64,000 nucleotides of DNA from Synechococcus sp. CS-1330 (lineage in GTDB: Bacteria; Cyanobacteriota; Cyanobacteriia; PCC-6307; Cyanobiaceae): the NCBI GenBank assembly GCA_025128025.1, contig JAHLYR010000068.1, positions 124,001 to 188,000 of the forward strand, given 5' to 3'. A model generated the notes under the pieces. It made no database searches. It saw nothing but the letters and a program-made list of their open reading frames with translations, and was not told the DNA's origin. Shown here piece after piece: positions 17,093 to 26,671 of this stretch. Numbering within the stretch: the first letter of the stretch is position 1; each line of letters starts with the position of its first letter. Both the position numbers and the translations under genes were made by a program.

Positions 17093-18097
17093 GTGGCAGG
17101 GCCAATCATTCGCGCTAGTGGGTTGAGCAAGACCTACCGAATCAGCGAGAAGCAGCCTGGCCTGGCCGGCACAATTCAGCATCTGCTGCGGCGGCGCCAT
17201 CGCGATGTGTTGGCGGTGGATGGAATCAGCTTCACGATCGAGCCGGGGGAGATCGTTGGCTTCCTGGGCCCCAATGGCGCCGGTAAGACCACCACCTTGA
17301 AGATGCTCACCGGCCTGATCCACCCCAGCGGCGGCGAGCTGGAGGTGGCAGGCCACCAGCCCTATCGCCGTCAGGCCCGCTTCTTGCGCCAGATCACCCT
17401 GGTGATGGGCAACCGCCAGCAGCTGATCTGGGACCTGCCCGCCCTCGATTCGCTGCGGGTCAATGCCGCGGTCTATGGCATTGCGGAGGCGGAGGCCCAG
17501 CGGCGCATTGGCCAACTCGCCGAGATGCTGGAGCTGGGCCAGGAGCTGCGGCGACCGATGCGCAAGCTTTCCCTGGGCCAGCGGATGAAGGCGGAGCTGC
17601 TGGCGGCCCTGCTGCACGAGCCGGCGGTGTTGTTTCTCGATGAGCCCACCCTGGGTCTGGATGTGAATGCCCAGGCGCGGGTGCGGGACTTCCTCGCCGA
17701 CTACAACCGCCGCACCGGCGCCACCGTGCTGCTCACTAGCCATTACATGGGCGACATCACTGCCCTTTGCCCGCGGGTGCTGCTGATCCACCAGGGCCAG
17801 CTGTTCCACGATGGCTCCCTAGCCGATCTCACCCAGCGGCTGGCCCCCTGCCGCCAGGTGCGGCTGGAGCTTGCCGACCTCCATCCACCGGAGGCCTTTG
17901 CCGGTTTCGGCCAGCTCGAGGCCCATCAGGGCCATCTGGTGCGGCTGCTGGTGCCGCGGGCCCAGCTCGCCGAGCGGGTGGCGGCGCTGCTGGAGCGCTT
18001 TGCGGTGGTGGATCTGGAGGTGAGTGATCCGCCGGTGGAGGAGCTGATCGGCGGATTGTTCCGCCAGCGCGATTCAAGCTCCGAGGCCTCCCAGTGA
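17093..18097 (+). CDS. ABC-2 exporter ATP-binding protein
   Basis: A 334-residue ATPase of the COG4586 group. Walker A is GPNGAGKT (59-66), the signature is the variant LSLGQ, and Walker B is AVLFLDEPTLGLD, followed by TSHYMGD. The C-terminal 90 residues are the group-specific extension. The start is GTG. It forms a tight operon with the two permeases that follow (4-base overlaps). Related three-gene systems export drugs, viologens or lipids; the substrate here is unknown. Confidence 0.88.
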   Translation: MAGPIIRASGLSKTYRISEKQPGLAGTIQHLLRRRHRDVLAVDGISFTIEPGEIVGFLGPNGAGKTTTLKMLTGLIHPSGGELEVAGHQPYRRQARFLRQITLVMGNRQQLIWDLPALDSLRVNAAVYGIAEAEAQRRIGQLAEMLELGQELRRPMRKLSLGQRMKAELLAALLHEPAVLFLDEPTLGLDVNAQARVRDFLADYNRRTGATVLLTSHYMGDITALCPRVLLIHQGQLFHDGSLADLTQRLAPCRQVRLELADLHPPEAFAGFGQLEAHQGHLVRLLVPRAQLAERVAALLERFAVVDLEVSDPPVEELIGGLFRQRDSSSEASQ

Positions 18098-18882
18098 GCT
18101 GGGCATGGCGGGTGGCGCGGGCGTTGCTGGGCAGTCAGTACGCGCTGATGCTCGAATACCGGGCCGAGATCGCCCTCTGGGCCCTCTCTGGGGTGTTGCC
18201 CTTGATCATGCTCGGGGTTTGGAGCGGCTCGGGCGCGGCGGCGGCGGCTGGCCTCTCAGCCCAGCAGCTCAGCCACTACTTCTTGGCGGCCTTTGTGGTG
18301 CGCCAGTTCACGGTGGTTTGGCTGATTCAGGTGTTCGAAGACGACGCCTTGCAGGGCCGCCTGTCGCCCTTCTTGCTGCAGCCGCTTTCGCCGCTCTGGC
18401 GATATCTGGCGGCCCATCTCAGTGAACAGGCGTCGCGAATCCCGTTTGTGGCGGTGATGCTGCTGGCGGTGGGGCTGGCAGCGCCAGGCTTGCTGTGGCT
18501 GCCGTCGGCGGGGGCTTTGCTGCTGGGAATTCTGGCGATTGTGGCGGCCTTTCTGCTGCGCTTTCTGCTGCAGGTGCTCGTTACCACCCTCTGTTTTTGG
18601 AGTGAGCGGGCGGCGGCCCTCGATCGGCTGTTGATGATCCCCTATCTGTTTTTATCGGGCCTGGTGGCACCCCTGGATACCTTCCCTCCAGCGGTGCGGC
18701 GGCTGGCCCTGGCCACGCCCTTCCCCTGGATGGTCGACTTCCCCGCCCGGCTGCTGGCCGGCGAACCGGTGAATGTGGCATTGGGTTTTGGGGCGATCGC
18801 CGCCTGGTGCCTGCTGCTGCTGCCGATCGGCCACTGGCTGTGGCGGGCCGGCCTGCGCCGCTACTCGGCGATGGGCGCGTGA
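18094..18882 (+). CDS. ABC-2 exporter permease 1
   Basis: A 262-residue permease of the ABC-2 family with six predicted helices. It has YRAEIALWALSGVLPLIMLGVWSG near the start and LLMIPYLFLSGLVAPLDTFPPAVRRLALATPFPWMVDFPARLL near the end, which is the family signature. It starts with GTG overlapping the ATPase stop (GTGA). It is paired with a second, different permease, so the exporter is probably a heterodimer with two ATPase copies. Confidence 0.85.
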   Translation: MSWAWRVARALLGSQYALMLEYRAEIALWALSGVLPLIMLGVWSGSGAAAAAGLSAQQLSHYFLAAFVVRQFTVVWLIQVFEDDALQGRLSPFLLQPLSPLWRYLAAHLSEQASRIPFVAVMLLAVGLAAPGLLWLPSAGALLLGILAIVAAFLLRFLLQVLVTTLCFWSERAAALDRLLMIPYLFLSGLVAPLDTFPPAVRRLALATPFPWMVDFPARLLAGEPVNVALGFGAIAAWCLLLLPIGHWLWRAGLRRYSAMGA

Positions 18883-19691
18883 GGGAGTTTGCGCGCTACT
18901 GGCGCAGCCTGCGCTGCTTCTGGGGCACCTCCCTGGCGGCCGAACTCGAGTACCCGCTCAATGCCTGGATCGAGCTGCTGTCGGTGCTGGGCAACCTGGC
19001 CGGCAGCGTCTTTGTGCTGCAGCTGCTGTTTGGTGGTGGGCCCCAGCTGGGGGGCTGGAGCTGGAGTGGCGCCTTGGTGGTGCTGGGTCTTTACACGCTG
19101 CTGGATGGGTTCACCACCTGCGTGCTGCAGCCCAACCTCAGCCGCATCGTTAACCACGTGCAGACCGGCACCCTCGACTATGTGCTGCTCAAGCCGATTG
19201 ACAGCCAGTTCTGGCTGTCGGCCCGCACCGTGTCGCCCTGGGGGCTGCCAGGAATATTGGCTGGCTTTGGCCTTATCGTTTGGGCCTTGCTGAACAGGGG
19301 TCCTGGGGCTCCATCCGGCCTGCCTGCGGCTGGGCCCGTGCTGCTCTCGCTGGCGCTGCTGCTTGCAGCCCTGGTGATTCTCTACAGCCTCTGGTTTGTG
19401 TTGGCGGCCCTCAGTATCTGGTTTGTGAAGGTGTGGAATGCCACCGAGGTGTTGCGCTACACCCTGGTGGCTGGCCGCTACCCGGTGAGCGCCTATCCGC
19501 CGGCGCTGCGGTTGCTGTTCACCTTTGTGCTGCCGGTGGCCTTCCTCACCACCGTGCCCGCCGAGGCGCTGCTGGGGCGGGGTTCAGCCATCTGGGCTTT
19601 GGGTTCGTTGCTGGCCGCTTGGCTGTGCCTGGCTGGCAGTCGCCTGTTGTGGCGCTACGCCCAGCGCTTCTACACCTCTGCTTCTAGTTAA
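18879..19691 (+). CDS. ABC-2 exporter permease 2
   Basis: A 270-residue ABC-2 permease with six helices, starting VREFARYWRSLRCFWGTSLA at a GTG that overlaps the previous stop by 4 bases. In-frame codons upstream lie inside the first permease and are not used. The signature YPVSAYPPALRLLFTFVLPVAFLTTVPAEALLG marks the COG3694-type partner of COG4586/COG4587 systems. It is the last gene of the exporter operon; the Rieske gene begins 64 bases later. Confidence 0.83.
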   Translation: MREFARYWRSLRCFWGTSLAAELEYPLNAWIELLSVLGNLAGSVFVLQLLFGGGPQLGGWSWSGALVVLGLYTLLDGFTTCVLQPNLSRIVNHVQTGTLDYVLLKPIDSQFWLSARTVSPWGLPGILAGFGLIVWALLNRGPGAPSGLPAAGPVLLSLALLLAALVILYSLWFVLAALSIWFVKVWNATEVLRYTLVAGRYPVSAYPPALRLLFTFVLPVAFLTTVPAEALLGRGSAIWALGSLLAAWLCLAGSRLLWRYAQRFYTSASS

Positions 19692-19755
19692 GCGGAGCTG
19701 CGGGTCAGCGCGCCATCATCGACCCATCGGCTATTCCCAGTTGCTGCCGCTGCCC

Positions 19756-21075
19756 ATGGTGATCCCAGCTCCGGTTATTGATTCCGCCAGCGGCGCCAGC
19801 ATCAGGCAGGAGCACTGGTTGCAGCGCTGGTATCCGGTGGCCTATCTGCAGGATCTCGACCCTCGCCGCCCCACGGCCTTCACCCTGCTGGAGATGGATC
19901 TGGTGCTGTGGTGGGACTCTGCAGGCCAGCAGTGGTGCGCCTTTGCCGACGTCTGCCCCCACCGGCGCGTGCCCTTGAGCGAAGGCCGCCTCAACGAAAG
20001 GGGTGAGCTGGAGTGCCCTTATCACGGTTGGAGTTTCAACGCCCAGGGCAGCTGCACCGCGATCCCCCAGGCCGAAGCCGCAATCGGCGCCAACCCCCGC
20101 AGCTCCTGCCGCCCCTACGCCACATCCAGCGCCCAGGGGCTGCTGTTTGTGTTTGCCGGCGACTCGGCCGCGGCTGCGGCGGTGCCCCTGCCGCTGGTGC
20201 CCGTGCTCGAGGAACCCGGCTGGCTGGTGCAGGACACCTTCCGCGACCTGCCGATGGATGCCCTCACCCTGCTGGAGAACGTGCTCGATGTGAGCCATGT
20301 GCCCTTCACCCACCACCGCACGGTGGGTAAGCGCCAGAACGCCGCTCCGGTGGTGGCCGAGCTGACCAGTTTCGGGGCGGAGGGGTTCACCGCCACCTGG
20401 CCCGAGGGCCCGCGCCGGGGGCGCCTGGGCAGCCAGTTCACCACCTTTCAGGCGCCGGGCCTGATGTGGCACGACCTCACGGCGAAGGGATTTGCCCGCT
20501 TCCTCACGGTTGTGTACGCAACGCCGATCCGGGCTGGGGAATGCCGCTTGTTTGCCCGCTTCCCGTTTCAGTTCCGCTCGCTGTTGCCCCGGCTGCTGCT
20601 GCGGGCTCGGCCGGTGTGGTTGCAGCACATCGGTAACCACACAGTGCTCGAAGACGACCAGGTGTTTCTGCACTGGCAGGAACGGGTTCAAAACCAGGCG
20701 AGCTTCCTGCCCACCGGCGCCGACATCTACGTGCGGGCATTGCACAAATGGGTCAATGATTTTGCCGGCCTGCCATGCCCAGGCTCCGCCCTGCCGCCCC
20801 GGCTGGGTCGCTCAGCCCTGATGGATCGCTACGACAGCCACACCCGCCACTGCCGTGCCTGCTCCGGTGCTCTGCGGCAGATACGCCGCTGGCGGCCGCT
20901 AGTGCTGGTGGCCCTGGGGGTGGAGCTGCTGCTGGCGGCCTGGCTGCCCGGGCTGACGGCCCGGTTGACCCTGCTGGTGCTGCTTGGCGGCAGCGCCCTG
21001 CTGCTGCGGCAGCTAAACCGCTGGGAGCGCCAGCTGTTGCGCGGCGAAGGCCACCCACCCCGCAACGCCCTTTAG
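19756..21075 (+). CDS. Rieske oxygenase, PaO/Tic55/PTC52-like
   Basis: A 439-residue non-haem iron oxygenase. The Rieske 2Fe-2S ligands are in CPHR (Cys67, His69) and CPYHGW (Cys87, His90). The mononuclear-iron region holds [20 protein letters not shown] (the D/E-x3-H-x4-H pattern). Near the C-terminus [12 protein letters not shown] carries the CxxC of the pheophorbide a oxygenase group, followed by two membrane helices. Family members oxidise tetrapyrroles in chlorophyll synthesis or breakdown; the substrate here is not known. The ATG at 19756 gives the normal length, while a frame open to 19525 would overlap the permease. Confidence 0.85.
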   Translation: MVIPAPVIDSASGASIRQEHWLQRWYPVAYLQDLDPRRPTAFTLLEMDLVLWWDSAGQQWCAFADVCPHRRVPLSEGRLNERGELECPYHGWSFNAQGSCTAIPQAEAAIGANPRSSCRPYATSSAQGLLFVFAGDSAAAAAVPLPLVPVLEEPGWLVQDTFRDLPMDALTLLENVLDVSHVPFTHHRTVGKRQNAAPVVAELTSFGAEGFTATWPEGPRRGRLGSQFTTFQAPGLMWHDLTAKGFARFLTVVYATPIRAGECRLFARFPFQFRSLLPRLLLRARPVWLQHIGNHTVLEDDQVFLHWQERVQNQASFLPTGADIYVRALHKWVNDFAGLPCPGSALPPRLGRSALMDRYDSHTRHCRACSGALRQIRRWRPLVLVALGVELLLAAWLPGLTARLTLLVLLGGSALLLRQLNRWERQLLRGEGHPPRNAL

Positions 21076-22175
21076 GCGCAGCTGGCGAGCGCCCTGCGGA
21101 TCGTTGCTTCGCTGACGTCGCTGCGGATCTCAACCCTGCCGATCTCGGTGGGCAGCACGAAGCGCACCTGACCCTCCCTCACCTTCTTGTCGCCCTGCAG
21201 GCAGGCCAGCACGGCGTCGGGATCGAGGGCTGGCCAGGCCAGCAGCAGCCCTGCGGCGGCGATTACGGCCCGCTGGCGCGCCTGGTCGCTAGCGCTCCAC
21301 AGGCCCATGGCCAGGGAGATTTCGCCGGCCGCCACCATGCCCAAGCCAACGGCTTCGCCATGGAGGTAGGTGCCATAGCCGCAGAGGGTCTCCACCACGT
21401 GGCCCAGGGTGTGGCCGTAGTTGAGGATCGCCCGCAGGCCCCCTTCGTGTTCGTCGGCGGCCACCACCTTCGCCTTGGCGGCGGCGGAGCGCACCAGGAT
21501 TCGTTGCAGCAGCTCGGCTGGCAGGGTGTTCAAGCTGGCCAGCTGGGCGCCGCTCGCCTCTAGCTCGGCCAGCAGCTCGGGGTCGCCGATCACGCCGTAC
21601 TTGATCACCTCGGCCATGCCAGCGCGAAATTCCCGCTCCGGCAGGGTGGCAAGGCTGCTGGGGTCGATCAGCACCAGGCGCGGCTGGTGAAAGGCGCCGA
21701 TTAGGTTTTTGCCGCCGGGGTGGTTTACCCCGGTCTTGCCTCCGATTGCCGCATCCACCATGGCCAGCAGGGTGGTGGGCACCTGCACCACGGCTATTCC
21801 GCGCAGCCAGGTGGCTGCCGCAAATCCCGCCATGTCGCCCACCACGCCACCGCCAAGGGCAACGATCAATGAGCCCCGCTCCAGCCGGCGGGCAAAGGCT
21901 GCGTCATGGATCAGGCCCACCGTGGCTGGCGTTTTCTGATCTTCTCCCGCCTCGATCACCAGGGTGCTGGCATCAAGCCCCGCCTCGCTGAGGCTTTGTA
22001 GGGCAGTTGCGCCGTAATGGGCCTCCACCACGGCGTTGGTCACCAGCAGCACCTTGGTGCCTGCCTTAAAGCCCAGGCCCCGAATCTGGTCGCCCAGAGT
22101 CAGCAAGGCTGCCGAGCCGATAATCACCGGGTAGGGGGCAGCCTGCAGCTCCACCCTGATCGTTTGCAGATCCAT
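21072..22175 (-). CDS. aroB: 3-dehydroquinate synthase
   Basis: A 367-residue AroB, the second enzyme of the shikimate pathway (DAHP to 3-dehydroquinate, NAD- and Zn-dependent). Diagnostic segments are [65 protein letters not shown] and [13 protein letters not shown]. The last of these and [10 protein letters not shown] carry the zinc ligands. The ATG at 22175 begins at the conserved N-terminus; the frame continues open upstream to 22436 but that part has no similarity. It ends 4 bases into the convergent Rieske gene. Confidence 0.96.
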   Translation of the reverse strand: MDLQTIRVELQAAPYPVIIGSAALLTLGDQIRGLGFKAGTKVLLVTNAVVEAHYGATALQSLSEAGLDASTLVIEAGEDQKTPATVGLIHDAAFARRLERGSLIVALGGGVVGDMAGFAAATWLRGIAVVQVPTTLLAMVDAAIGGKTGVNHPGGKNLIGAFHQPRLVLIDPSSLATLPEREFRAGMAEVIKYGVIGDPELLAELEASGAQLASLNTLPAELLQRILVRSAAAKAKVVAADEHEGGLRAILNYGHTLGHVVETLCGYGTYLHGEAVGLGMVAAGEISLAMGLWSASDQARQRAVIAAAGLLLAWPALDPDAVLACLQGDKKVREGQVRFVLPTEIGRVEIRSDVSEATIRRALASCA

Positions 22176-22212
22176 TGGGCGATCATCCTTCAGCCCAGGT
22201 ACTTTGCCTTGC

Positions 22213-23103
22213 ATGAGCGAGGCCAATCTCCGCAAGCGCACCGCCACGGCTTGGGGCTTTTTGACCCCTGCCCTGGTGCTGATCGGGCTGTCGGTGCTGA
22301 TTCCGGCAGCGATGGCATTGGTGATGAGCTTCAGCCAGGCCGGCCTCGATGTCAGCGAGCCGCTGCGCTTCGTTGGCCTGGCCAATATCCGGCGCCTGCT
22401 GGCCGACCCGATGTTTTTCCGGGTCACCGGCACCACATTTTTGTATCTGCTTGGAGTGGTGCCCCCGATCGTGATCGGCGCCCTGGCCCTGGCCGTGTTG
22501 GTTAACCGCCAGCTGCCGGGGATCCATTGGTTTCGTGGTGCCCTCTACACCCCGGTATTGGTGTCGATCGTGGTGGCGGCGATTGCCTTTCGCTGGATCT
22601 ATGCCGAAAACGGCCTGATTAATGGCTGGCTCACCGCCCTTTTTGGTGGCAGTTTCGAGCCCATCGGCTTTCTCACCTCGCCCCTGCTGGCCCTGCCCTC
22701 AGTGATGCTCGTGACCCTCTGGAAGGGCCTCGGCTACTACATGGTGATCTTTCTGGCCGGGCTGCAGGGCATCTCTCCAGATCTCTACGAGGCAGCGGCC
22801 CTCGATGGCAGTGAGGGCTTGCGAAAGCACCTGGATATAACCCTGCCGCTGCTGCGGCCCTACATCACCCTGGTGGCGGTCATCTCCGCAATTGCGGCTA
22901 CCAAGGTGTTCGAAGAGGTGTATTTAATGACTCAAGGTGGCCCTGCCGATTCGACCCGCACCCTCGTTTACTACGTCTACGACCAGGCTTTTGCCGAGCT
23001 GGAGATCAGCTACGCCTGCACGATTGGTTTGGCATTGTTTTTGATCGTGCTGATGCTGAGTTTGGTGCGATATCTCTTCGCCGGTGATCGCGGCCTAACT
23101 TGA
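22213..23103 (+). CDS. Sugar ABC transporter permease (MalF/UgpA type)
   Basis: A 296-residue binding-protein-dependent transport permease with six helices. The EAA loop is [22 protein letters not shown], and [21 protein letters not shown] is typical of the MalF/UgpA branch. Neither a solute-binding protein, a second permease nor an ATPase is adjacent, so its partners must lie elsewhere. In cyanobacteria such orphan permeases serve glucosylglycerol, trehalose or other sugar uptake. It diverges from aroB across 37 bases. Confidence 0.86.
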   Translation: MSEANLRKRTATAWGFLTPALVLIGLSVLIPAAMALVMSFSQAGLDVSEPLRFVGLANIRRLLADPMFFRVTGTTFLYLLGVVPPIVIGALALAVLVNRQLPGIHWFRGALYTPVLVSIVVAAIAFRWIYAENGLINGWLTALFGGSFEPIGFLTSPLLALPSVMLVTLWKGLGYYMVIFLAGLQGISPDLYEAAALDGSEGLRKHLDITLPLLRPYITLVAVISAIAATKVFEEVYLMTQGGPADSTRTLVYYVYDQAFAELEISYACTIGLALFLIVLMLSLVRYLFAGDRGLT

Positions 23104-23157
23104 AGAGCCTGTTACTGGTCCAGTCCCTGAAGCCTGCCTAGGGTTCAGCCGCCTGAA

Positions 23158-24528
23158 ATGATGGCTATGGCTTCCTCCGGTGGCAGACCCCGCTCCAGCC
23201 TCAGCGAACGCCAAATGGTGGGCCTGTTCAGCCTTGTGCTTGGCGTGATGCTGTTTTTGCTGATCCTGATGCGCGGCCAGCAGGCGGCCCGCGAGGGCAA
23301 CCAGGAGATCAGCAACGACACCTACTGGGTGCTGGTTTCGCCACTAGTGTTTACTGCCTTTGGCGTGGTGTTGTTGCGCTCCCCCAAGGCTGGGGTCGGC
23401 GCCCGGGGCAGGGCGAGCGTGCAGCCAGTGGTGATGCGTCCCCAGGTGAGCCGGGCGCTAGAGCAGTCGCAGCGCACCACCCAGTCGGCCCAGGCCGCAC
23501 TAGCCAGTGTTGACGAGGGAGCCAGCCAGCAGCTGGCCCAGGCCCGCGCCGAGGCGGCGGCGGCACTGGCAGCGTTGGAGTCGCTCCACGGCGAACATGA
23601 CCGAACCGCAGCCCAGGCGGCCGCAAAAATTAGGGCGTTGCAGGCTGAGCTCTCTGCAGCTCAGCAGGCTCGGGTTCAATTAGAGGCCAACCTGCGCCGC
23701 GATCTGGTTACCCAAACAGCCGACACCAGCGGTGCTTTGGCGGCCGTCCAGTTGGTGGAGGGCCAGCTGGATGCTTTCGCCGGTGGCTTCAATGATCAGA
23801 TGGCAGCGGCTCGGCGTCAGCTCGATGGGTTGATTGCCAGTCAGGAGCAGCAGCTGGCCCAGCTACGCAGCGAGGCAAGCAAAGCCCAGGCGGCTCTAGA
23901 CCGACTCCGCGGCGAACAGGAGTCCCAGCTGGCCCGATTGCGCAGCGAAGCTTCCCGGGCGATCAGCGCAGCGCAGGCTGCCCAGGCCGATACCCAGGCT
24001 GTCGCTGCAGATGTGTCCAGTCAAATGGCAACGATGGACCAGCAGATTCAGCAGGCCCAGCAGAGCTGCAGCCGGGCCACGGCCAGCCTCGATGCTGCTG
24101 TGACCAGTACTGGGCAGGGGCGGGCCGAGGCCCTGGCCACTGCCCAGCAAGCCCAACGCCAGGTGGAGAAGCTGGCCGGCACCCTGGCGGCTCAGATGGA
24201 TACGGCCCGCCAGCAGCTGGCGGCGGCGGTTCAGGCCAGCAAGCAGGCCCAGGAAGTGGTTGATCGTTTGGAGCACGGCGCCCACGCCTTTGTGGCTGCC
24301 ACCCCAACAGCGTCTAGCGGTTCCGATGCCTTCTTGAGTTGCTACCGCCAGGCTTGCGAAGAGCTGGGAGTACTACCAGGCAGCGGCTGGCAGGACGTGC
24401 GCGCTACCTGGCGCCGTAACGTGATGGATTGGCATCCAGATCAGGGTGGTGACTCCAGGCTTTGGGTCCGCCGCAATGCTGCCTATCAGCTGCTTGTGGC
24501 CTGGTACGAGTTCAAAGGGGCGTCCTGA
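23158..24528 (+). CDS. Membrane-anchored coiled-coil protein with J-like C-terminus
   Basis: A 456-residue protein. Residues 20-38 and about 55-72 form two membrane helices. Residues 95-385 are an alanine- and glutamine-rich coiled coil containing near-repeats (QLAQLRSEASKAQAAL and QLARLRSEASRAISAA). The last 33 residues hold DWHPDQGGDSRLWVRRNAAYQL, where HPD (426-428) and the following helix resemble the end of a J domain. The preceding segment (ACEELGVLPGSGWQDVRATWRR) could be its helix I/II. If real, it could recruit a DnaK to a membrane site. No family name is known to me. Confidence 0.7.
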   Translation: MMAMASSGGRPRSSLSERQMVGLFSLVLGVMLFLLILMRGQQAAREGNQEISNDTYWVLVSPLVFTAFGVVLLRSPKAGVGARGRASVQPVVMRPQVSRALEQSQRTTQSAQAALASVDEGASQQLAQARAEAAAALAALESLHGEHDRTAAQAAAKIRALQAELSAAQQARVQLEANLRRDLVTQTADTSGALAAVQLVEGQLDAFAGGFNDQMAAARRQLDGLIASQEQQLAQLRSEASKAQAALDRLRGEQESQLARLRSEASRAISAAQAAQADTQAVAADVSSQMATMDQQIQQAQQSCSRATASLDAAVTSTGQGRAEALATAQQAQRQVEKLAGTLAAQMDTARQQLAAAVQASKQAQEVVDRLEHGAHAFVAATPTASSGSDAFLSCYRQACEELGVLPGSGWQDVRATWRRNVMDWHPDQGGDSRLWVRRNAAYQLLVAWYEFKGAS

Positions 24529-24561
24529 TTCATACCATGCACGCGGCGAGTTCCAAGATCC

Positions 24562-25737
24562 GTGGTTGATACCCGCCCTGTGACTGAGCCAGTTGCTATC
24601 GGTGTAGTTGGTGGTGGCCAATTGGCCTTGATGCTTGCCGCTGCTGCCCGCAAGCTCAATGTGCCCCTGCACGTTTTGACACCAGGGGCACAGGATCCCG
24701 CCACTGCCCTTGCCAGCAGTGTGGTGCTGGCTGAACTCGACGATGTGGCGGCCACCCGGGAGCTGGCGCGCCGCAGTGGCGCGATCACCTTTGAAAACGA
24801 ATGGGTAGATCTGCCGGCCCTGGCGCCGCTCAGTTTTGACGGAGTCGTCTTTCTGCCAAGCCTGGAGGCCCTCGCTCCCCTAGTCAGTAAGCGGGGCCAG
24901 CGGCAGTTGCTGCAGGGTCTGGGCCTGCCTTGCCCGCGCTGGTGCGATCTGCCCACCAGTGGCCTGTTGCCTGAAGGCTTCAACTATCCACTGATGGCCA
25001 AGGCCTCCACCGGTGGCTACGACGGCAAGGGGACAGCTGTGTTTCGCTGCCCTGAAGATCTCACGGCCCTGCTGGCAAGGATGCCCCTAGGCGACTGGAT
25101 TCTTGAGGAGTTTGTCAACTTTGAGCAGGAGCTCTCCCAGCTCGCTTGCCGCGACCGGGCTGGCAACGTGCGGTGCTATCCCTTGGTGCAGACCCACCAG
25201 CACCAGCAGGTATGCGACTGGGTGCTGGCGCCGGCTTCAGTGCCCCATGCGGTGCAGGCCTATGCCCGCAATATCGCCGCTTCCCTGCTCACGGCGATCA
25301 ATTACGTGGGGGTGATCTCCATCGAGCTTTTTTATGGCCCGGGTGGCCTGCAGGTCAATGAAATCGCCCCCCGCACCCACAATTCCGGCCATTTCACGAT
25401 CGAGGCAGCCCATACCAGCCAGTTCGAGCAGCAGGTGCGGATCGTTTCTGGCCTGCCGATGGGGTCTGTCGAGCTGCAGGTGCCGGGGGCACTGATGGTG
25501 AATCTGTTGGGCTTTGAAAGTTCGGAAGCCGACTACCAGGCTCAGCGGGACGATCTGGCTGCCATACCGGAGGCCACGGTCCACTGGTACGGCAAGCAGG
25601 GCTCCAGCCCCGGACGCAAGCTTGGTCATGTCACCCTGCTGCTGCCCGGGGTCACAGCTGAGGAACGGGCTGGCCAGGCGGAGCAGCTTTTAGAGCGGGT
25701 CCGATCCATCTGGCCCCTGCCCCCGCAGAACCCGTAA
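24562..25737 (+). CDS. purK: 5-(carboxyamino)imidazole ribonucleotide synthase
   Basis: A 391-residue ATP-grasp enzyme converting AIR, bicarbonate and ATP to N5-CAIR in purine synthesis. Motifs include IGVVGGGQLALMLAAAAR, FENEWVD, MAKASTGGYDGKGTAV, ILEEFVNFEQELSQLACRD and NEIAPRTHNSGHFTIEA. The start is GTG at 24562, with a second GTG at 24580 as an alternative. 6S RNA begins 19 bases downstream, an arrangement I recall as recurrent in cyanobacteria. Confidence 0.94.
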   Translation: MVDTRPVTEPVAIGVVGGGQLALMLAAAARKLNVPLHVLTPGAQDPATALASSVVLAELDDVAATRELARRSGAITFENEWVDLPALAPLSFDGVVFLPSLEALAPLVSKRGQRQLLQGLGLPCPRWCDLPTSGLLPEGFNYPLMAKASTGGYDGKGTAVFRCPEDLTALLARMPLGDWILEEFVNFEQELSQLACRDRAGNVRCYPLVQTHQHQQVCDWVLAPASVPHAVQAYARNIAASLLTAINYVGVISIELFYGPGGLQVNEIAPRTHNSGHFTIEAAHTSQFEQQVRIVSGLPMGSVELQVPGALMVNLLGFESSEADYQAQRDDLAAIPEATVHWYGKQGSSPGRKLGHVTLLLPGVTAEERAGQAEQLLERVRSIWPLPPQNP

Positions 25738-25743
25738 TCGGTC

Positions 25744-25749
25744 TACACT
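25744..25749 (+). promoter_or_regulatory. -10 box of the 6S RNA promoter
   Basis: TACACT lies 7 bases upstream of the first paired base of the inferred 6S RNA, the right distance for a sigma-70-type -10 element. No good -35 is seen in the preceding purK 3' end. The call follows from the RNA structure and spacing. Confidence 0.45.
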
Positions 25750-25755
25750 TCCAAC

Positions 25756-25930
25756 GGACTGCCTTGTTGGTGACTGCCTTTTACAGTTTTCTGATCTGAC
25801 TCCCTTTTCGACATGGGGGTCTGCAGCGGAAGCAACGTAAACCGGCCTCGCAGCCGGAAACGGCGCCCCGTCCTTGACCCTCTTCTGGTTCCACCAGGTC
25901 GAACACTGGGGCAAAACGGCACGGCGGTCC
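25756..25930 (+). ncRNA. ssrS: 6S RNA
   Basis: This 175-base segment folds like 6S RNA, which binds the RNA polymerase holoenzyme by mimicking an open promoter. GGACTGCC (25756-25763) pairs with GGCGGTCC (25923-25930) as the closing stem, followed by GTTG pairing on the inner side. A largely unpaired central bubble follows, with a small hairpin (CCAG 25894-25897 with CTGG 25906-25909) on its 3' side. GGGGGTC (25815-25821) then pairs with GACCCTC (25876-25882). The tip is CCGGC/GCCGG (25842-25846, 25853-25857). Location beside purK agrees with the cyanobacterial ssaA/6S gene as I recall it. The ends are inferred from pairing, and no terminator is visible. Confidence 0.8.
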
Positions 25931-25942
25931 ACCCCCTTCAAA

Positions 25943-26590
25943 TCAACGCCTCTCGATCAGTTCGGCAGGGGCATAGCGAACCTTCGCTAGCGAGGCGTAT
26001 TTATCGCTGCTATCGCGATATCCAGCAGCACACACCACACAGCTGCGGTAGGGCGAGTCTGCCAAGTTGAGAATGCGGTCGTAGGCAAGGGGATCGAAGC
26101 CTTCGATGGCACAGGTGTCCACTTCCAGCAGGGCCGCAGCTGTCATGAACGTGCCTAGGGCGATGTACACCTGGTTGCTCGCCCAGCGTTCGATCTGCTG
26201 GCTGCGGGCCCCATTGATCAGGTCAACATCGATCATCTGGCGGTAGGTGGCCAGGGCGGCGGAATCGAGGCCTCGAACGGCTGCCATCTTTTCGATTAGG
26301 CGATCGGCTTCGGCGGTTCCGATCTGGCGTTGCGCCAGGAACACCACTAGATGGGAGCAGTCGGTGATCTGGCTCTGGTTCCACGACTCGGGGCGCAGTT
26401 GCTGGCGCAGGGCGGAGTCGTTTATCTCCAGAAATTTCCAGGGCTGCAGGCCATAGCTCGATGGGCTCTGCACTAGGGCATCCTCCAGGGCGGCCCAGGT
26501 GGTGTCGTCAATGCGGCGACTGGGGTCAAACACCTTGGTGGCGTAGCGCCAGGCCATGGCCCCATTGAGCTGCTGGGGGGAGATCGGCAT
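25943..26590 (-). CDS. Nitroreductase-family NAD(P)H oxidoreductase
   Basis: A 215-residue flavoprotein of the nitroreductase superfamily. It has MAWRYATKVFDPSRRIDD at the start, the FMN-binding SPSSYGLQPWKFLEI, and CAIEGFDPLAYDRIL and VVCAAGYRDSSDKYASLAKVR near the end, resembling NfsB-like enzymes. The physiological substrate is unknown. The ATG at 26590 matches the family N-terminus; the frame is open further upstream without similarity. It is convergent with 6S RNA, whose 3' end is 12 bases away. Confidence 0.86.
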   Translation of the reverse strand: MPISPQQLNGAMAWRYATKVFDPSRRIDDTTWAALEDALVQSPSSYGLQPWKFLEINDSALRQQLRPESWNQSQITDCSHLVVFLAQRQIGTAEADRLIEKMAAVRGLDSAALATYRQMIDVDLINGARSQQIERWASNQVYIALGTFMTAAALLEVDTCAIEGFDPLAYDRILNLADSPYRSCVVCAAGYRDSSDKYASLAKVRYAPAELIERR

Positions 26591-26671
26591 GGTGGGGTGG
26601 CGACAACGGTGGGGATCAGGGGCCATTCTGGACCTAGTTGCTGCCATGGCCGGGTTCGCCCGCCAGCCTCG

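Noticed and set aside
19705-20745. 346-codon minus-strand frame opposite the Rieske oxygenase
   Set aside because: No domain, histidine/glutamine-rich shadow composition; the plus-strand gene carries intact iron-ligand motifs.
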